A stretch of DNA of 30,604 nucleotides from JBOHUC01 sp050733935 (lineage in GTDB: Bacteria; Eisenbacteria; RBG-16-71-46; DASYSL01), in NCBI GenBank assembly GCA_050733935.1, contig JBOHUC010000124.1, positions 1 through 30,604 on the forward strand. Direction: 5' to 3'. The notes under the pieces were generated by a model. The model worked only from the letters and a program-made list of their open reading frames with translations. It searched no databases and was not told where the DNA came from. Positions 7,901-15,285 of this stretch are shown here, piece after piece (position 1 is the first letter of the stretch; each line of letters opens with the position of its first letter). Both the position numbers and the translations under genes were made by a program.

Positions 7901-8311
7901 TCAGGTGCCCTTGCGCGGACGGCCCGGACCGCGGCGGCGACGACGGCGACCCGGCTGCGGACCGGGCTTGCGTCCCCGCCTCCGGGATCCGCCGAGGATC
8001 TCCGAAAGGTAGGCCGAGACCTCCTCTCGAATGATGTCCGGAATCAGTCGGCGCACGCCGGATCGCACTTCGTCCCGAATCGAGCCGAGTCGGAGTGCGG
8101 CGGCACGGACCATCGGGCCCGCGCCGGCTCCGGCCGCACGGGCGCGGCCGCGGCGGCGGCGCACGGGTCCCCGCCAGCGATAGAACGTGAGCTGAGCGAT
8201 TCCAAATTTCTTCTGCACCTGAGCGCCGGTGAGGCCCTCCTTTGCCGCGAGTGCGAGAATTCGTCTCTTCTCCGCGACCGTGTAGCGCCGGCGCTTCGCC
8301 TTCTTGGCCAC
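7901..8311 (-). CDS. Small DNA-binding protein: transposase-type HTH plus AT-hook-like basic tail
   Basis: This 136-aa, very basic protein has no named family I can assign. Residues 8-47 (RRRYTVAEKRRILALAAKEG... FGIAQLTFYRWR) resemble the helix-turn-helix of IS3/IS66-type OrfA transposase subunits. Residues 66-107 form a probable amphipathic helical region. The tail (112-136) carries GRKPGPQPG and RRGPGRPRKG; the latter is a canonical AT-hook core. The start is GTG at 8311 with GGAGG eight bases upstream; the open frame continues to 8410 but lacks such a site. No orfB partner or inverted repeats are nearby, so a domesticated transposase HTH acting as a regulator or nucleoid protein is more likely than a live element. 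Confidence 0.7.
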   Translation of the reverse strand: MAKKAKRRRYTVAEKRRILALAAKEGLTGAQVQKKFGIAQLTFYRWRGPVRRRRGRARAAGAGAGPMVRAAALRLGSIRDEVRSGVRRLIPDIIREEVSAYLSEILGGSRRRGRKPGPQPGRRRRRRGPGRPRKGT

Positions 8312-8542
8312 TGCACACCTCCAGGGGTTCCGGGCGGGGGTGGCCGCTCGGTGGACCGTTGAGTTGGTCCCGATGATGCCGTCCGACAATAGGTCCAAGT
8401 CGAGTGGCACGGCGAGAATCGGACGGCGTCCCGCAGTCTACCAGAGGGCGTGCTCCCGCTCGGGAGCTCAGAATTCGCGCACAATATGTTTGACTCACGC
8501 AACTAAATGGGTGAGGCTTGGGTTGCGAGAGGAGAGGTTCGA
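8312..8542. promoter_or_regulatory. Divergent intergenic region with possible operator of the MarR gene
   Basis: This 231-bp gap separates the divergent HTH gene and the marR-arsM pair. TTGACT (8490-8495) could be a -35 box. CTCAC (8494-8498) and GTGAG (8511-8515) form an inverted repeat with a 12-bp spacer, and CGCAAC (8498-8503) mirrors GTTGCG (8522-8527). The size fits an operator for a dimeric winged-helix regulator. No convincing -10 box was found, so this is a weak call. Confidence 0.3.
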
Positions 8543-9046
8543 ATGGCCAGCCAGATCCATCGGTTCGAGCAGTGCTGCTGGGACGTGCGCGGATTTCTCT
8601 CGACGTTCGGGCCGGACGAGGCCTGCTGCGAGGGACTGACTCCGCGGCAGTGTCGCGTCCTGCGCGCGATCGGAAGCGATTCCGACATCAACCTGAGCGA
8701 TCTCGCCGAGCGCGAAGGCCTCACGCCGAGCGGCATGAGCCGGCGGGTGGATCCGCTCGTCGAGGGCGGCTACCTGGTGCGGAGAAAGGGAGCCCCGACC
8801 GACGGTCGCGAGCTTCGGCTGATGCTCACGCCGAAGGGGAGAATCGCACTCGAATCCGTCGAGAACACGATCTACGGATCGATCGAGAAGCTGTGGCGAG
8901 CCGTACCGCCTGCGGAGCGTCCGAAGGTGCTCGACGCGCTCACGACGCTCGTGCGTGCCGCACGCGTTCTGGATCAAAACGAGGAACCTGTACCCGTGCC
9001 CGTGCGTCTGCGCACGAGCGCGACGCGAAAGGGAGGACCAACGTGA
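8543..9046 (+). CDS. MarR-family transcriptional regulator with paired cysteines
   Basis: This 167-aa protein is a winged-helix dimer-type repressor. The DNA-binding part spans residues about 45-105 (INLSDLAEREGLTPSGMSRRVDPL as recognition region, wing RRKGAPTDGRELRLMLTPKG). The N-terminus has vicinal cysteine pairs C11-C12 and C28-C29 plus C37, unusual for the family and able in principle to bind As(III) or another thiophilic ligand. The ATG at 8543 follows AGGAGAGG; the longer frame from 8507 has no such site. Its TGA overlaps the arsM GTG, so the two are translationally coupled. Autoregulation from the upstream divergent region is inferred. Confidence 0.85.
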   Translation: MASQIHRFEQCCWDVRGFLSTFGPDEACCEGLTPRQCRVLRAIGSDSDINLSDLAEREGLTPSGMSRRVDPLVEGGYLVRRKGAPTDGRELRLMLTPKGRIALESVENTIYGSIEKLWRAVPPAERPKVLDALTTLVRAARVLDQNEEPVPVPVRLRTSATRKGGPT

Positions 9047-9876
9047 AAGTGACACCGGAAGACCTGACTCTCGAAGTGCAGAAGCGTTACGGGGAGACCG
9101 CGCGGCGGGCGCAGGAAGGCGATTCGTCCGGTTGCTGCGGAACGAGCTGTTGCGGAGGTGCCGGCAGCGGGCCCGATGCGGGCGCGGTGGCGCTCGATCT
9201 CGGCTACTCGGAAGAGGACGTGGCCACGGCCGGTGAGGGCAACCTGGGCCTGGGCTGCGGGAATCCGCTCGCGCTCGCTGCGATCCGCCCCGGGATGACC
9301 GTGCTCGACCTCGGAAGCGGCGCCGGGTTCGACGCGTTCCTGGCGGCGGAGAAGGTAGGACCGACGGGACGCGTGATCGGTGTCGACATGACGCCCGAAA
9401 TGCTCGATCTCGCGCGCCGCAATGCACAGACTCGTGGCGCGACCCACGTCGAGTTTCGCGAGGGGCGGATCGAGCGGCTTCCGGTCGAGTCGTCGAGCGT
9501 CGATCTCGTGATCTCGAATTGCGTCATCAACCTGAGCACGGACAAGCCCGCGGTGTTCGCCGAGATCGCGCGCGTTCTCAAGCCGGGCGGAACGATCAGC
9601 GTGAGCGACATCGTGCTCGTCCGTGAGCTTCCGGAGTCCGTGCGCTCGAACGTGCTCGCTCACGTCGGCTGCATCGCCGGGGCTTCGGCGGTCGGCGAGT
9701 ACGTCGCGCGACTCCTCGATGCGGGACTCGTTGACGTGACGCTCCCGCGCGTGGCGCCGATCGGCAACATGCTCGACGGGATCGAAGGCATCACGGGGGG
9801 AGAAGCAGCGGCCGCTGCGCACGCGGTCGTCTCCGCCCTGTTCGTGGCGCGGAAACCCGCGCGCGCCAACACGTAG
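9043..9876 (+). CDS. arsM: Arsenite S-adenosylmethionine methyltransferase
   Basis: This 277-aa cytoplasmic enzyme transfers methyl groups from AdoMet to As(III), giving methylated and partly volatile arsenicals. The AdoMet motif VLDLGSGAGFD is at residues 87-97, with acidic GVDMTPEM after it. The three cysteines expected for As(III) binding are present: C72 (GLGCGNP), C160 (ISNCVINL) and C210 (VGCIAGA). An extra N-terminal pair of vicinal cysteines (C31-C32, C36-C37) is common in bacterial ArsM. The start is GTG at 9043, overlapping the stop of the MarR gene by 4 bp, with GGGAGG upstream. A strong hairpin at 9893-9918 follows. Confidence 0.95.
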   Translation: MKVTPEDLTLEVQKRYGETARRAQEGDSSGCCGTSCCGGAGSGPDAGAVALDLGYSEEDVATAGEGNLGLGCGNPLALAAIRPGMTVLDLGSGAGFDAFLAAEKVGPTGRVIGVDMTPEMLDLARRNAQTRGATHVEFREGRIERLPVESSSVDLVISNCVINLSTDKPAVFAEIARVLKPGGTISVSDIVLVRELPESVRSNVLAHVGCIAGASAVGEYVARLLDAGLVDVTLPRVAPIGNMLDGIEGITGGEAAAAAHAVVSALFVARKPARANT

Positions 9877-9892
9877 CGCGCGTTCCAGGGAC

Positions 9893-9918
9893 GGGCGCGG
9901 CGGAGGCGAGCCGCGCCC
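9893..9918 (+). terminator. Hairpin after arsM, possible terminator
   Basis: A perfect 9-bp GC stem (GGGCGCGGC / GCCGCGCCC) with an 8-nt loop lies 17 bp after the arsM stop. There is no proper T-run after it (CGCTTCC), so it may act only as a weak terminator or mRNA stabiliser. Confidence 0.5.
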
Positions 9919-9921
9919 CGC

Positions 9922-9951
9922 TTCCATCCGCGGGCGCCCGCGAGCTATAAT
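9922..9951 (+). promoter_or_regulatory. Probable promoter of the aconitase gene
   Basis: A perfect TATAAT at 9946-9951 is preceded by TTCCAT (9922-9927) at 18-bp spacing. It would give a leader of about 95 nt before the acnA start at 10054. Confidence 0.55.
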
Positions 9952-10012
9952 GGTTGCGCCCGAACAGAGCCGGGCACGTTGCGGGGATCCTGTGTGTCCC
10001 CACCTTCCAACC

Positions 10013-10031
10013 GGAGGCCCTGTGTGCCTCC
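10013..10031 (+). promoter_or_regulatory. Leader hairpin upstream of aconitase
   Basis: GGAGGC (10013-10018) and GCCTCC (10026-10031) form a 6-bp stem with a 7-nt loop in the acnA leader, 22 nt before the start codon. It could influence translation. It is short and may be chance in GC-rich DNA. Confidence 0.3.
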
Positions 10032-10053
10032 GCAACGACGGAAAGGAAACGTC

Positions 10054-13000
10054 ATGAAGGCTCGTTCTGCCTCCGATCCCTTCGGCACGCAGTCCTCCCT
10101 CGCCACACCTGCCGGTTCGTTCGCGATCCATCGACTCGATCCCCTGGCGTCCTCGCTCGGGATCTCGATCGCGAAGCTCCCGTTCTCGATCCGCATCCTG
10201 CTCGAGGCCGCGCTCCGCGCGTGCGACGGCTACGTCATCACGGCCAAGGACGTCGAACGCCTCGCGCACTGGGTGCCCAAAGCCACCGACGCCGCGGAAG
10301 TTCCGTTCAAGCCCGCGCGCGTCATCCTCCAGGACTTCACGGGCGTTCCCTGTGTCGTCGACCTCGCGGCGATGCGCGACGCCGTGCGGAAGCTGGGTGG
10401 AGATCCGAAGAGGATCAATCCGCTCGTGCCCGTGGACCTCGTGATCGACCACTCCGTTCAGGTGGATGTCTTCGGCAACGTGCGGGCGCTCGAGCGCAAC
10501 GCCGAGATCGAGTTCGAGCGCAATCGCGAGCGCTACGAGTTCCTGCGCTGGGGCCAGCAGGCGTTCTCGAACTTCCGGGTCGTGCCACCGGCCACGGGGA
10601 TCGTCCATCAGGTGAACCTCGAGTACCTGTCCCGCGGCGTGATGACCGCGAAGGACGAGGACGTCGAGTGGATCTTCCCGGACACGCTCGTCGGCACTGA
10701 TTCGCACACGACCATGATCAACGGGCTCGGGATCGTCGGCTGGGGCGTCGGCGGAATCGAAGCCGAAGCGGTGATGCTCGGGCAGCCGCTCTATCTCGTG
10801 CTGCCGGAGGTCGTGGGCTTCAAGCTGACCGGCACGCTGCGCGAGGGCGTGACCGCGACCGACCTCGTCCTCACCGTGACCCAGATGCTCCGGAAGAGAG
10901 GAGTGGTCGACAAGTTCGTGGAGTTCCACGGGCCCGGGATTTCCGCGATGTCGGTCGCCGATCGCGCGACGATCGGCAACATGGCGCCCGAGTACGGCGC
11001 GACCATCGGGTTCTTCCCGGTCGACGCGGAGGTGATCCGGTACCTGGATCGGACGGGACGCGCGGACGCAGCGCGACTCACGGAGGCCTATTACAAGGAG
11101 CAGGGGCTCTTCCGGACCGATTCGACTCCCGACCCGGAGTTCAGCGATCTCCTCGAGCTCGACCTCGGGGAGGTCGAGCCGAGCCTCGCCGGGCCCAAGC
11201 GGCCGCAGGATCGAGTGGCTCTTCGCGAGATGAAGGCTTCGTTCCGCAAGTCGCTCGTCGCTCCCGTCAAGGAGCGCGGCTACGGGCTTCCGGAAGCCGA
11301 AGTCACACGCACGGTCGACGTGGGAACGAACGGCGATCGCAGCACGCTGAGCCACGGATCGGTCGTGATCGCGGCCATCACCTCGTGCACGAACACGTCG
11401 AATCCGTCGGTCATGGTTGCGGCCGGGCTTCTCGCTCGGAAGGCCGTCGAGCGCGGGATCAAAGTCAAGCCGCACGTGAAGACGAGCATGGCGCCGGGCT
11501 CGAAGGTCGTGACGCGTTACCTGCGCGAAGCGAATCTGCTCGAAGATCTCGAGACGCTGGGATTCAACGTCGTGGGGTACGGATGTACGACATGCATCGC
11601 GGAAGGAACGCCGATCCTTCAGGCCGACGGAACCTCGCGTCGCATCGAGGCCATGCCGAGCGTCGACGGGCCCAAACTGCTTGCGCCGACGGATGGGACG
11701 ACGCTACGCGCCGCGCGGCAGACGCGACGAATCGATCAGGGGGTCCGGGACTGCGTTTCACTCGTCCTTCAGGACGGACGCACGCTCGTGTGCACGCCCG
11801 ACCACGAGATCCTGCGCTCCGACGGGACGTGGGTGCGCGCAGACCAGCTCGAGCCGGAAAAGGATCGGCTCGTGGTCGGTCTGGAAGCGCCCGTTGACGA
11901 GCCGGGAAAGGACGAGGCTGGGTACGAGCTGCACGCGGGCGCGTTCCGGTTCACGACGGAATCTCCGGGAGAGCGTCTCCGCCTGCTCGCGTTCGCAAGG
12001 CTCGTCGGCCACCTTCTCGGCGACGGCTCGATCTCGGTCGAAGGCCAGGGAAGGATGAACGCCGGCCAGGCGATCGATCGCGAGACGATTCTTGACGACA
12101 TCGAGTGCATCACCGGCAAGCGCCCGGCGGGCAACCGCTACGACGACCGCAAATGGTCGATCGTTCTGCCTCTCGCGCTCACGGCCGGGATCATGGCCCT
12201 TCCTGGAGTTCGAGTCGGGCGTCGCATCGAACAGCCCGCGAGTCTGCCGGCCTTCGTGCTCGACGCGTCCTGTCCCGTGGCCGTGGTTCGCGAATTCCTG
12301 GGTGGTGTTTTCGGCGCGGACGGATGGGCGCCGAGTCTCCATCGGACGAGCGATCGGGATGAGGATGCCACGCTCGCGCCTCCGGCGTACTCGCAGACCG
12401 CATGGCCGGAGCACGTCGTTCCGCTGCGTGAGCTCATGGAGAATCTGATTCGGCTCCTCGATCGGTGCGGCGTGAAGACCGAGGGTGCTCGCGTCCATGA
12501 ATACCTGACCCGCCGGGTGGACTCCTCGTACCCGCCGGCGCTCGATGGCGCTCCGCGCGTCGAAGTGAGGTTGCAACTCCCCGATGGGCTCTCCTTCGTG
12601 GAGCGTGTGGGATACCGCTACTGCGTGGACAAGGCGCTGCGGGCGAGCGCCGCGGCCGTCTACTGGCGCACCGTTGCGCGAATCCACGAACAGCGCCTGT
12701 GGATGTCCGATCGTCTCGTGACGCGACATCGCGAGAATCCGGCTCTTTCGTTTGGGCAGTCGCGGCGCGAGGCGGCCCTTGCGCTCACGGAGCGCGAAGC
12801 TCCGATCTTCCCGCACTACTCACTTCTGGAAGGGCACGATCGATTTGACCGGCTCCCGAGCCCGGACGCACGCAAGTTCCAGCCCCTGCATCGGGATTCG
12901 TGCGGCTTTCCTTCTCCGCTGGAAGTTTTCCGCCAGATCGGGGCTCGCGACTGGTTCGCCAGGCTCGAATCGCGGGACGAAACGGATGCGTCGAAGCGCT

Positions 13001-14319
13001 ACTGCGTCGAGAAAGAGTCGCTCGAGCTTCCGACGATGGCGCTTCAGCTCCTCGATCGACGGCCGGCGGGGAAGCGTGAGGTGTTCGACCTGAGCGTCGA
13101 CGGCCCGCACGCGTTCGTCGCGAGGACGGTCGCCGTTCACAACTGCATCGGCAATAGCGGCCCGCTGCCCGAGCCGATCGCAGAAGCCGTCGCATCCAGC
13201 AACCTGATCGCAGCCGCCGTGCTCTCCGGAAACCGAAACTTCGAAGGCCGCGTAAACCCGCTCACGCGCGCGAACTATCTCGCCTCGCCTCCGCTCGTCG
13301 TCGCGTATGCGCTCGCCGGAACGGTCGATCTCGATCTCGAAAGCGAGCCACTCGGCGTCGGGCGCGACGGAAAGCCGGTCTATCTGCGCGAGCTCTGGCC
13401 CTCGCAGCAGGAGATTGCGCAAACGATCGCGCAGGCTTTGAAGCCCGAGCAGTTCCGCGAGGAGTACGGCAACGTCTTCGACGGGAATCCGCGATGGAAC
13501 GCGATCCCGGTTTCGGGCGGCGATCTCTACCGCTGGGACTCGGAGTCGACGTACATTCACGAGCCGCCGTTCTTCCACGGGCTCAAGTCCGAGCCCCAGG
13601 CGGTCGGTGACTTCCGCGGTCTGCGCGTTCTCGTCGTGGTCGGGGATTCGGTCACGACCGATCACATTTCACCGGCCGGCGACATCGCCCTCGAGAGCCC
13701 GGCCGGGCGCTGGTTGAAGGAGCGCGGGATCGAGAAGCGCGACTTCAACTCGTACGGCTCGCGGCGCGGCAACGACGTCGTGATGGTTCGCGGCACGTTT
13801 GCGAACATTCGCCTCAAGAACCTGCTCGTGCCGGGGACGGAGGGAAATGTCACCGTACACTTCCCGACCGGCGAAAAGCTCAGCGTGTTCGACGCCGCCG
13901 AGCGATATCGCGCCGAGGGAACGTCACTCCTCGTCCTCGCGGGCAAGGAATACGGGACCGGATCGTCGCGTGACTGGGCGGCGAAGGGCACGCTCCTGCT
14001 CGGCGTGCGCGTCGTTCTGGCCGAGAGCTACGAGCGCATCCACCGTTCGAATCTGGTGGGCATGGGAGTGCTGCCGCTGCAGTATGGTCCCGGCCAGAAC
14101 GCCGAGAGTCTCGGGCTCAGCGGACGCGAGACGTTCGAGATCACGGGGCTTGCCCAGGGCCTCGCGCCCCGGTGCACCGTGACCGTGCGGGCCCGGCGCG
14201 AGGACGGCTCAGTGGTCGAGTTCTCGGCGCTCTCGCGTCTCGACACTCCGGTGGAAGTGGACTACTACCGGAACGGCGGGATCCTGCAGACGGTGCTGCG
14301 AGGTCTGGCGCGGGCGTGA
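10054..14319 (+). CDS. acnA: Aconitate hydratase AcnA interrupted by an intein
   Basis: Precursor of 1421 aa; removal of the 517-aa intein (residues 514-1030) leaves 904 aa, the normal AcnA/IRP1 length. The enzyme isomerises citrate to isocitrate in the TCA cycle with a [4Fe-4S] cluster. Host motifs are intact: VDLVIDHSVQ, GTDSHTTMINGLG, ITSCTNTSNPSVM (cluster ligand C445), GYGCTT (ligand C511) joined after splicing to CIGNSGPLPEP (ligand C1031, host position 514), and GKEYGTGSSRDWAAKG near the C-terminus. Ligand spacing matches E. coli AcnA C435/C501/C504. The start ATG follows GAAAGGAAAC; the frame is open further upstream (9979) without support. Activity should require splicing because the intein separates two cluster ligands. 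Confidence 0.95.
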   Translation: MKARSASDPFGTQSSLATPAGSFAIHRLDPLASSLGISIAKLPFSIRILLEAALRACDGYVITAKDVERLAHWVPKATDAAEVPFKPARVILQDFTGVPCVVDLAAMRDAVRKLGGDPKRINPLVPVDLVIDHSVQVDVFGNVRALERNAEIEFERNRERYEFLRWGQQAFSNFRVVPPATGIVHQVNLEYLSRGVMTAKDEDVEWIFPDTLVGTDSHTTMINGLGIVGWGVGGIEAEAVMLGQPLYLVLPEVVGFKLTGTLREGVTATDLVLTVTQMLRKRGVVDKFVEFHGPGISAMSVADRATIGNMAPEYGATIGFFPVDAEVIRYLDRTGRADAARLTEAYYKEQGLFRTDSTPDPEFSDLLELDLGEVEPSLAGPKRPQDRVALREMKASFRKSLVAPVKERGYGLPEAEVTRTVDVGTNGDRSTLSHGSVVIAAITSCTNTSNPSVMVAAGLLARKAVERGIKVKPHVKTSMAPGSKVVTRYLREANLLEDLETLGFNVVGYGCTTCIAEGTPILQADGTSRRIEAMPSVDGPKLLAPTDGTTLRAARQTRRIDQGVRDCVSLVLQDGRTLVCTPDHEILRSDGTWVRADQLEPEKDRLVVGLEAPVDEPGKDEAGYELHAGAFRFTTESPGERLRLLAFARLVGHLLGDGSISVEGQGRMNAGQAIDRETILDDIECITGKRPAGNRYDDRKWSIVLPLALTAGIMALPGVRVGRRIEQPASLPAFVLDASCPVAVVREFLGGVFGADGWAPSLHRTSDRDEDATLAPPAYSQTAWPEHVVPLRELMENLIRLLDRCGVKTEGARVHEYLTRRVDSSYPPALDGAPRVEVRLQLPDGLSFVERVGYRYCVDKALRASAAAVYWRTVARIHEQRLWMSDRLVTRHRENPALSFGQSRREAALALTEREAPIFPHYSLLEGHDRFDRLPSPDARKFQPLHRDSCGFPSPLEVFRQIGARDWFARLESRDETDASKRYCVEKESLELPTMALQLLDRRPAGKREVFDLSVDGPHAFVARTVAVHNCIGNSGPLPEPIAEAVASSNLIAAAVLSGNRNFEGRVNPLTRANYLASPPLVVAYALAGTVDLDLESEPLGVGRDGKPVYLRELWPSQQEIAQTIAQALKPEQFREEYGNVFDGNPRWNAIPVSGGDLYRWDSESTYIHEPPFFHGLKSEPQAVGDFRGLRVLVVVGDSVTTDHISPAGDIALESPAGRWLKERGIEKRDFNSYGSRRGNDVVMVRGTFANIRLKNLLVPGTEGNVTVHFPTGEKLSVFDAAERYRAEGTSLLVLAGKEYGTGSSRDWAAKGTLLLGVRVVLAESYERIHRSNLVGMGVLPLQYGPGQNAESLGLSGRETFEITGLAQGLAPRCTVTVRARREDGSVVEFSALSRLDTPVEVDYYRNGGILQTVLRGLARA
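11593..13143 (+). other. Intein with LAGLIDADG homing endonuclease, inside aconitase
   Basis: The 517-aa in-frame insertion begins with Cys1 (CIAEGTPILQADG, block A) and ends VAVHN followed by extein Cys+1. Block B is CTPDHEI (T68, H71). Two LAGLIDADG motifs are visible: LVGHLLGDG (about 137-145, D144) and FLGGVFGADG (about 235-244, D243), indicating a two-motif monomeric homing endonuclease. Block F/G is VFDLSVDGPHAFVARTVAVHN with the His-Asn end. VGYRYCVDK (339-347) recalls a motif I associate with some viral and fungal inteins, a recollection only. All splicing residues (Cys1, block B Thr and His, penultimate His, terminal Asn, Cys+1) and both endonuclease acidic residues are present, so splicing and homing both look intact. 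Confidence 0.95.
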
Positions 14320-14325
14320 GCCGAT

Positions 14326-14360
14326 GGGACCGGCTCGACGGCCGGCCCCTTCTTTTTTTC
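14326..14360 (+). terminator. Rho-independent terminator after acnA
   Basis: GGGACCGGC (14326-14334) pairs with GCCGGCCC (14341-14348) with one bulged A, followed by CTTCTTTTTTTC, a clear T-run. It lies 6 bp after the acnA stop. Confidence 0.85.
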
Positions 14361-14372
14361 GAGGGATCCGCG

Positions 14373-14813
14373 ATGAGAGATTCCAGGGGCCGTCGTTTCG
14401 CCGCGGTCGGTCTGACGCTGGCCATCGCGCTCCTCGGATCGGGATGTGCGAGCTGGAGGGGCGTCAAAGCTCCGCTCTCCGCGCAGCTCGAGGAGGGAAA
14501 GCACTACGCGCGGGCGCGCGGCACGACGCTCGATGGTCGCGCGTTCGCGTGGCAGGATGCCTACCGCTCGGGAGAGACGCTGTACGGACGCACCCCCCTC
14601 GAGGCGATTCCCGGCGCGTCGAACGAGCCCGCGAGCAAACCCCACCCCGAGCCGCTTCAGAAGGAGGACCTGACCCGTGCCGACAGCCTGCAGCTGTCCG
14701 AGATCCAGTCACTCGAAGTCGCGACCAAGACGCGCGACAAATCGGCCGCCGAGCTCGCCATCATCGTCGTACTCGCCGTGTCCATGATCTTCATCATCAC
14801 CCTCAACAACTGA
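14373..14813 (+). CDS. Putative lipoprotein with C-terminal membrane segment
   Basis: This 146-aa protein is not a named family to me. A signal peptide ends in lipobox LLGSGC (C25), so it is probably lipid-anchored. Residues about 45-80 (TLDGRAFAWQDAYRSGETLYG) look like a small SH3-like beta region, as in predicted envelope lipoproteins with a ..DG.....V...TL.G pattern. QSLEVATKTRDKSAAE then leads into a hydrophobic helix (about 124-144). Carrying both a lipobox and a C-terminal membrane helix is unusual. GAGGG lies eight bases upstream of the ATG. It precedes mscL by 20 nt and probably shares its transcript; a terminator lies just upstream, so it needs its own promoter or read-through. Confidence 0.65.
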   Translation: MRDSRGRRFAAVGLTLAIALLGSGCASWRGVKAPLSAQLEEGKHYARARGTTLDGRAFAWQDAYRSGETLYGRTPLEAIPGASNEPASKPHPEPLQKEDLTRADSLQLSEIQSLEVATKTRDKSAAELAIIVVLAVSMIFIITLNN

Positions 14814-14833
14814 CGATCGCCAGGGAGGAGACC

Positions 14834-15193
14834 ATGCTTCAGGGATTCCGGAAGTTCATCACGCGCGGAAACGTCATCGACCTCGCCGCGGGCGTGATCA
14901 TCGGGGCCGCCTTCGGGGCGATCGTGGATTCGCTCGTCAAGGACATCATCACACCGATCGTCGGAATGATCGGCGGTCAGCCGGACTTCTCGGCCTTCAA
15001 GATCGGCTCGATCGGAATCGGGAGCTTCATCAACTCGATCATCAGCTTCCTCATCAAGGCCGCGGGTCTCTACTTCATGGTGATCGTGCCGTTCAATCGG
15101 TTCGCCACGAGGCTGGCGGCGACGCCGCCCCCGCCCAGCCCGTCCGAGACCTACCTCAAGGAGATCCGCGACCTGCTCGCGAAGCGCGCCTGA
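14834..15193 (+). CDS. mscL: Large-conductance mechanosensitive channel MscL
   Basis: This 119-aa inner-membrane protein opens a wide pore under membrane tension and releases solutes during hypo-osmotic shock. The N-terminal amphipathic helix (MLQGFRKFITRGN), first membrane helix with the packed Gly/Ala constriction (VIDLAAGVIIGAAFGAIV), periplasmic loop and second helix (FLIKAAGLYFMVIVPFN), and the cytoplasmic bundle (TYLKEIRDLLAKRA) are all present. Length is close to the usual 130-140 aa. GGGAGGAG lies just before the ATG. It follows the lipoprotein gene closely, hinting at a joint envelope-stress role. Confidence 0.95.
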   Translation: MLQGFRKFITRGNVIDLAAGVIIGAAFGAIVDSLVKDIITPIVGMIGGQPDFSAFKIGSIGIGSFINSIISFLIKAAGLYFMVIVPFNRFATRLAATPPPPSPSETYLKEIRDLLAKRA

Positions 15194-15212
15194 TGCGGGC
15201 GCGGAAGGCGTC

Positions 15213-15241
15213 TTGTTCGGGGTCCGACCGGCCGATATTCT
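15213..15241 (+). promoter_or_regulatory. Possible promoter of the acyl-CoA dehydrogenase gene
   Basis: TTGTTC (15213-15218) and TATTCT (15236-15241) are separated by exactly 17 bp and lie 45 bp before the ATG at 15286. Both boxes are partial matches to the sigma70 consensus. Confidence 0.5.
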
Positions 15242-15285
15242 GAGGGCGAGGTTGCGCTTCCCCTGAACCCGGAACCGGAGTGGAA

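Noticed and set aside
8312..8410. Longer N-terminus of the HTH protein
   Set aside because: The added part (MPLDLDLLSDG...) lacks a ribosome-binding site, while GGAGG stands just before the GTG at 8311.
10013..10031. Iron-responsive-element-like hairpin before aconitase
   Set aside because: The loop is CCTGTGT rather than the CAGTGN loop, and the stem lacks the bulged C. It is only a short GC hairpin.
8974..11475. Open frame of 833 codons on the minus strand over arsM and acnA
   Set aside because: Antisense to two well-supported genes, no recognisable motif; a shadow frame.
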